NCBI RefSeq assembly: GCF_003576645.1
Contig: NC_044918.1
Coordinates: 20,274,329 to 20,338,328 of the forward strand
Reading direction: 5' to 3'
DNA: 64,000 nt
DNA from: Ipomoea triloba
Lineage: Eukaryota; Streptophyta; Magnoliopsida; Solanales; Convolvulaceae
Below, piece after piece: positions 60,618 through 64,000 of the stretch. A program made the translations under genes and the position numbers. Every line of letters starts with the position of its first letter. Position 1 is the first letter of the stretch. The notes below the pieces were generated by a model. The model was not told the origin of the DNA, ran no database searches, and worked only from the letters and a program-made list of their open reading frames with translations.

Positions 60618-61298
60618 TCAATAACCAGAACTACTGCCCAACATAAGGTTCTTGTTTCCACTAGGGACAATCATTGCTATAAGTACACATAACACTACAA
60701 ATAAGAGAATGCAGACCACTGATAATATCCTAATACCCTTGCACTTGCACTGTCCACCATTGTTTCCTCCTCTAGATCCTTGTAGCCTCATTTTCAGCTT
60801 TGCGATCTCTTCTTCATTACGGTTGATCATTCTCAATAGTCCAGGAATAATTTTTCTTGACCTTGCGCACATTGGAGCATCATGCCATCTAACAAAACCA
60901 CACCTTTGACCTCCCTACAACAAAAGGCACCCAGACTGATGAACCTTACACCACACCTTTGCCCCTCAGATTTCCGAAAAAAAAAGAAGAAAAAAGAATT
61001 CTTTCAACAGAAAAAAAAAATTAACAAAAATAAATTCACTCACATTTTCAAAAAAAAAAAAATTAACAAAAATAAATTCACTCACATTTTCAAAACAACA
61101 TTCCCAATATCTTCTGCCAGGATTATCGTTAGTCCACGATGTTTGTAAATATCTTCTGCCAGGATTATCGTTAGTCCACGATGTTTGTAGCTTCAAACGT
61201 TGCCCACATACACAATTTGGAATGGGAACCAACTCACCGTAGATATATTGATGATTTCTTGACGATGAAGAACTTTCACCTTTATATCTTGTAGACAT
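60618..61298 (-). CDS. zf-GRF protein with C-terminal membrane helix (in MULE)
   Basis: Exons 61298-61086 and 60914-60618 (510 nt, 169 aa). The GT-AG intron (donor AAT|GTGAGT, acceptor GTTGTAG|GGAGG) joins WECCFEN to GGQRCGFVRWHDAPMC, completing a GRF-type zinc finger: C29-x-CG, TSWT.DNPGRRYW.C67, G-Q-R-C76-GF, RWHD, C87. After it come a charged heptad-like helix (RNEEEIAKLKMRL, about 103-115), a CKCKG turn and one transmembrane segment (about 134-154). zf-GRF domains are thought to bind nucleic acid. It is convergent with the transposase (stops about 400 bp apart) in the place mudrB has in MuDR, although no mudrB similarity is seen. An in-frame 42-bp duplication repeats 14 residues (LQTSWTNDNPGRRY) inside the finger and may damage it. 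Reading frame otherwise intact. Confidence 0.78.
61021..61104 (+). repeat. Exact or near-exact 42-bp tandem duplication no. 3
   Basis: Units start TTAACAAAAATAAATTCACT at 61021 and 61063, period 42. The copies end in different A-run contexts (AAAAAAA against AAAACAAC). Lies within the intron of the zf-GRF gene, at its donor end; the second copy's CTCAC is the actual splice donor. Confidence 0.92.
61106..61189 (+). repeat. Exact 42-bp tandem duplication no. 4
   Basis: Units start AATATCTTCTGCCAGGATTA at 61106 and 61148, period 42. In exon 1 of the zf-GRF gene, in frame (14 codons), placed 1 bp after duplication no. 3. Confidence 0.95.
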
Positions 61299-61432
61299 CG
61301 CGCTGCTATATCATTGCTATGCCGACGGAATGAAGAACCTACTCACCGTGCTGTATTCTCTGGAGTTCGCTTCTAGGGCTTGAAGCTGCGTATGGAAGGA
61401 GTCATTTTTCCTCTTATTTACAGAGGGAATGA

Positions 61433-61631
61433 AGACTAAAGAGGGAAAATACACTCTAAGCCTGAATGGACGCATTTGCCCCTCAAGTTAACGTCAACTT
61501 AACACCCACAAGACGGAAGGACCAACATTGGAAAAAAAACAATTGTCAGGTGGTTAAATTGTCCAAAAAGAAAGTCGAGGACCAAATGTGGGAAATCACT
61601 ATACTCGGGGGACCATTGCTGGAATTAACTC
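61433..61631. repeat. MULE terminal inverted repeat, right
   Basis: Ends ...CCATTGCTGGAATTAACTC. Inverse of 56713-56911 with one mismatch. Confidence 0.96.
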
Positions 61632-61640
61632 TATTGTTTA
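61632..61640. repeat. MULE target-site duplication, right
   Basis: TATTGTTTA, identical to 56704-56712. Confidence 0.97.
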
Positions 61641-61896
61641 TTCCGGTATTTCCTATATATAGAATAGGATTCATATTCCTTAAAAATCCATCTCATAAAT
61701 TAAACATGCTGTCCAGGTATAGATTATAAATATGCACCTTTTATATGCATATACGCCATAGTTAAGCTGCTGCCAAGATTATATATATTAATTCTCAACC
61801 ATAATCCAAAGCAAGCAAGCTAGCTAATTACAGATTGTGTAATAGTCCTTCTTTCTCCTTCAACGTAACCCAAGAAAGCCAAAATTAAAAAAAACA

Positions 61897-63027
61897 TCAA
61901 AAGGGTGAAGACAAAATCCCCATCCTACAACAAGGGCAATGTGCATTAGTGTGAAGCCAAGGAAGCAAACACCTTGAGTGGAACCTATGGGCACATGGCA
62001 GGTGCATCAATGTCTCACCAACCTTAAACTGGTCCAAACATATGGCACATTCCTCCTCTCCCTCTGACGCTTTCCACCCCAGCTTTCTTGCCCATTTCAT
62101 CGCCTTGCTCTTTAACACGTACACCTCCATCTGCACATCTCCCATCACCATTCCCCTCTTCTCTGCCTCTTTTCTACCATTCCTAAATCCAGTTTCAAAA
62201 ACCAACAAACACAAGTGTTAGTTCTTCACAAAAACCATGGTGTTGATGCAATCGAGGTTTGCATCACCATATCAACTACTTAGTACATATCCTATTATAA
62301 CATTATATAGGATGGGCCCACACTCTGGTCTGGCAGAATTGAGGTAGGATAAATAAAAATGATGACTTAACTAACCCTTCAGTTAACGAAATTACTCTCA
62401 CACTGTTCTATGTGAGATTTAACTATTGGTCTATTGGGATAAATTTTGTGACCAATTAAGTTATCCATGTCGGCTGATATTATTATTGTACTATTACTAT
62501 GAAAAGGGGAAAGATTGATTGGATGAAGATTGCGGTGATGGCACAAAGCTATGGTGTTTTGGTAATATAACTATGTATATATGGTGGAGTGTCCAAAGTG
62601 GACAAATTCAATTTTGTACAGTATACCTTTTGTGGTCAGATTTGCAATGGCCTGATTTCAGCCTCTCATCCAATCTTTCCTTGGCTTCTCTAGCGGCGGC
62701 ACCTAGCTTCTCATCTTGGTTCGCCTTCCCAATCGCACCTCTTTGCTGCTAATTCACACCAAAAATCGATAAACACAACCACAAATCTTCATTCAAAACT
62801 GGGTTTCAAAGGACAAAACAATTAAGATCGATGGGATAGATGGGTACCATGGATGAGGAGCTTGAGCTTGAGCTGAGATGGGAATCATGGTTGCTTGTGT
62901 AGAGGCAAAAGGACGACCTTCTTGTGGAGGAGGAGGTGGTGGTGGAGGCGGTTGAGTCCGACCAGCCGCCGCCCTGATGAAATCTCCGGCGCCGGGCACA
63001 TTCCACGCCGGGGAGCATGCCGGCCAT
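61897..63027 (-). CDS. RING-H2 finger protein, probable E3 ubiquitin ligase
   Basis: Exons 63027-62848, 62745-62627 and 62182-61897 (585 nt, 194 aa), GT-AG, frame kept. The N-terminus MAGMLPGVECARRRRFHQGG is a conserved opening of a plant RING-H2 group; a Ser-rich linker follows. A charged helix (NQDEKLGAAAREAKERLDERL, exon 2; split for length as NQDEKLGAAA / REAKERLDERL) leads to the C-terminal RING-H2 at about 140-181: CAIC, LPCAHRFHSRC, CPCC, i.e. CX2C-X14-CXHX2HX2C-X10-CX2C. All eight ligands are present. The intron 1 acceptor reads TAGCAG, so use of 62748 instead of 62745 would add one Gln. The MULE sits 257 bp downstream of its stop, possibly in or near the 3' UTR. Confidence 0.9.
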
Positions 63028-63473
63028 GTCTAGAAAATTGAATAAATTTTTGAAGGAATTAAGAAATCGAGATGTTAGTGTGCATAAAGAAGAAGAGGGC
63101 AGCGAAGGAAAATGATAGGAAAGGCGTGTTGTTAGGAGTTATATATAGAGAGAGAGTGTGTAAGAAAAGTCTGGAAGAGGGAAGCTTCTGTGAAAGTGAG
63201 TTTGTTGATGAATCTTTTATATCTTTGAACAAATGAGAATAAATATTATTTTGCCGGGAGGCACCCAGGAAAACTTTTGTTTCTACGCTGACGCCTGACT
63301 AATGACTAATGGTCAATTGAAATTAGATTTATTTAGCTAGGTATGTTATTGCCCTTGAAAGTTTAATGAATTATACATAATTGTGTGTGTGTGTGTATAT
63401 ATAGTAATAATTAAATGAGATCATATTTTCTTGTAAGTCTCATGAGATCCATTATAGTAACTTGTGTGCATCA

Positions 63474-63670
63474 GTGTTGTAAAAATCGACATAGACGGCT
63501 GCATAGGCGTTAGGCACTCCTAGGCCAAGTTGAATTACCTAATAGGTGGTCGTCTAGGCGGCCGGCCACCTAGGCATCCAACTCAACCGAGTTGGTAACA
63601 AACTCCGCCGAGTTAACTTGTCCAACTCGACTAAGTTAACTGAGTTAACTTGGTCGAGTCAGTCTTGCTA
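63474..63670. repeat. CCTAGGCGG-rich dispersed repeat, copy 2
   Basis: Begins AGTGTTGTAAAAATCGACAT and continues with GCGTTAGGCACTCCTAGGCC, GTCTAGGCGGCCGGCCACC and repeated ACTCGACTAAGTTAAC-type motifs. Inverse orientation to the copy at 52437-52672. Non-coding. Confidence 0.65.
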
Positions 63671-63901
63671 ATTTTTTTAATAATATATATATAGAATCTA
63701 GTTTCAGTATGGTCGCGCTTTAAAGTGCAGTTAGTGCGAGCACACCAATAGTTATACATAAAAGCACATATAGTGTTAGAAAACACACAACAAAGAAATG
63801 CATCAATGCACCTAAAAACGACTACACACCAAAAAATGCATCATATACCTCATCACACCTAATGGTGTGTTTCCGAATACTATGTGGTGCTTTTATGCGT
63901 A

Positions 63902-63904
<3 letters not shown>
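63671..63904. other. Repeat-like sequence rich in TGCATC and ACACC motifs
   Basis: Contains AAAATGCATCATATACC, TAAAAGCACATATAGTG and its inverse-like CTATGTGGTGCTTTTATG (63881-63898), so an inverted-repeat element running into the terminal AT tract is possible. Truncated by the window end. Confidence 0.4.

Positions 63905-64000
<96 letters not shown>
63905..64000. repeat. (AT)n followed by (AG)n microsatellite
   Basis: AT dinucleotides from about 63905 to 63971, then AG dinucleotides to the window end. Confidence 0.97.

Larger units (their letters stand above)
56713..61631. mobile_element. Complete MuDR-like (MULE) DNA transposon
   Basis: 4,919 bp with 199-bp terminal inverted repeats (56713-56911 and 61433-61631) that differ at one base as read here, flanked by an exact 9-bp duplication. 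It carries a three-exon transposase gene (+) and a convergent two-exon zf-GRF/membrane-protein gene (-). Near-identical ends, intact target site and an open transposase indicate recent insertion. Its right end lies 257 bp beyond the stop codon of the RING-H2 gene at 61897. MITE relatives occur at 42444-42950. Confidence 0.96.

Overview
This is nuclear DNA from a flowering plant, most likely a eudicot. It is AT-rich, its genes are split by short GT-AG introns, and the proteins are plant types (group-A-like PP2C layout, SKP1/ASK, organophosphate:phosphate antiporter, RING-H2 ligases). The intergenic DNA is packed with plant transposons. A Convolvulaceae (Ipomoea-like) source is only an impression from repeat style. 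Two single-N positions (1856 and 40300) show that this is a scaffold, and both lie in regions where the assembly is suspect.

Layout. 1-4591: a long LTR (TGTAAC...GTTACA), apparently solo, holding a 60-bp/180-bp higher-order minisatellite and a doubled 1,741-bp block around an N. 4592-12400: repeat-rich DNA with a collapsed Ty1/copia element, TRIM-type miniature retroelements and AT-rich filler. 12642-16311: a four-exon PP2C phosphatase gene (+) with a tRNA-like SINE in intron 2. 17178-25430: three intronless SKP1-like genes (all -). The first two lie in a local tandem duplication that also copied a scrap of the PP2C 3' flank. 20800-31900: a dense transposon yard with a palindrome-built MITE, a Stowaway inside a fold-back element, an 805-bp pure (AT)n tract, a Tourist-like MITE inside a Helitron helicase relic, a hAT/Harbinger-like MITE and a decayed copia gag. 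32116-33935: a two-exon glycerol-3-phosphate-transporter-like gene (-), with a PHR1-type site (GGATATTC) about 400 bp upstream. 34000-43100: repeats, a hAT MITE with a perfect 8-bp target duplication, a suspect inverted/shuffled block around the second N, and a MULE-type MITE. 43327-47757: a six-exon RING-H2 E3 ligase (+). 48375-50271: a five-exon plant-specific gene of unknown function (-), convergent with it. 56713-61631: a complete MuDR-like transposon. 61897-63027: a three-exon RING-H2 gene (-).

The most interesting object is the 4,919-bp MULE. It has 199-bp terminal inverted repeats with one mismatch, a perfect 9-bp target duplication and an apparently intact three-exon transposase (876 aa) with DDE, SWIM and CCHC zinc-knuckle motifs. 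It also carries a second, convergent two-exon gene for a 169-aa zf-GRF protein with a C-terminal membrane segment, in the position mudrB occupies in maize MuDR. The element also holds four exact tandem duplications, all of 42 bp, as two pairs at mirror positions near each end. One of them stretches the zf-GRF domain in frame. This is either an assembly signature or a real replication/repair footprint.

Functionally the host genes are ordinary. Five of the eight concern ubiquitination (three SKP1-like, two RING-H2). Nothing suggests that the neighbours act together beyond the SKP1 tandem cluster.
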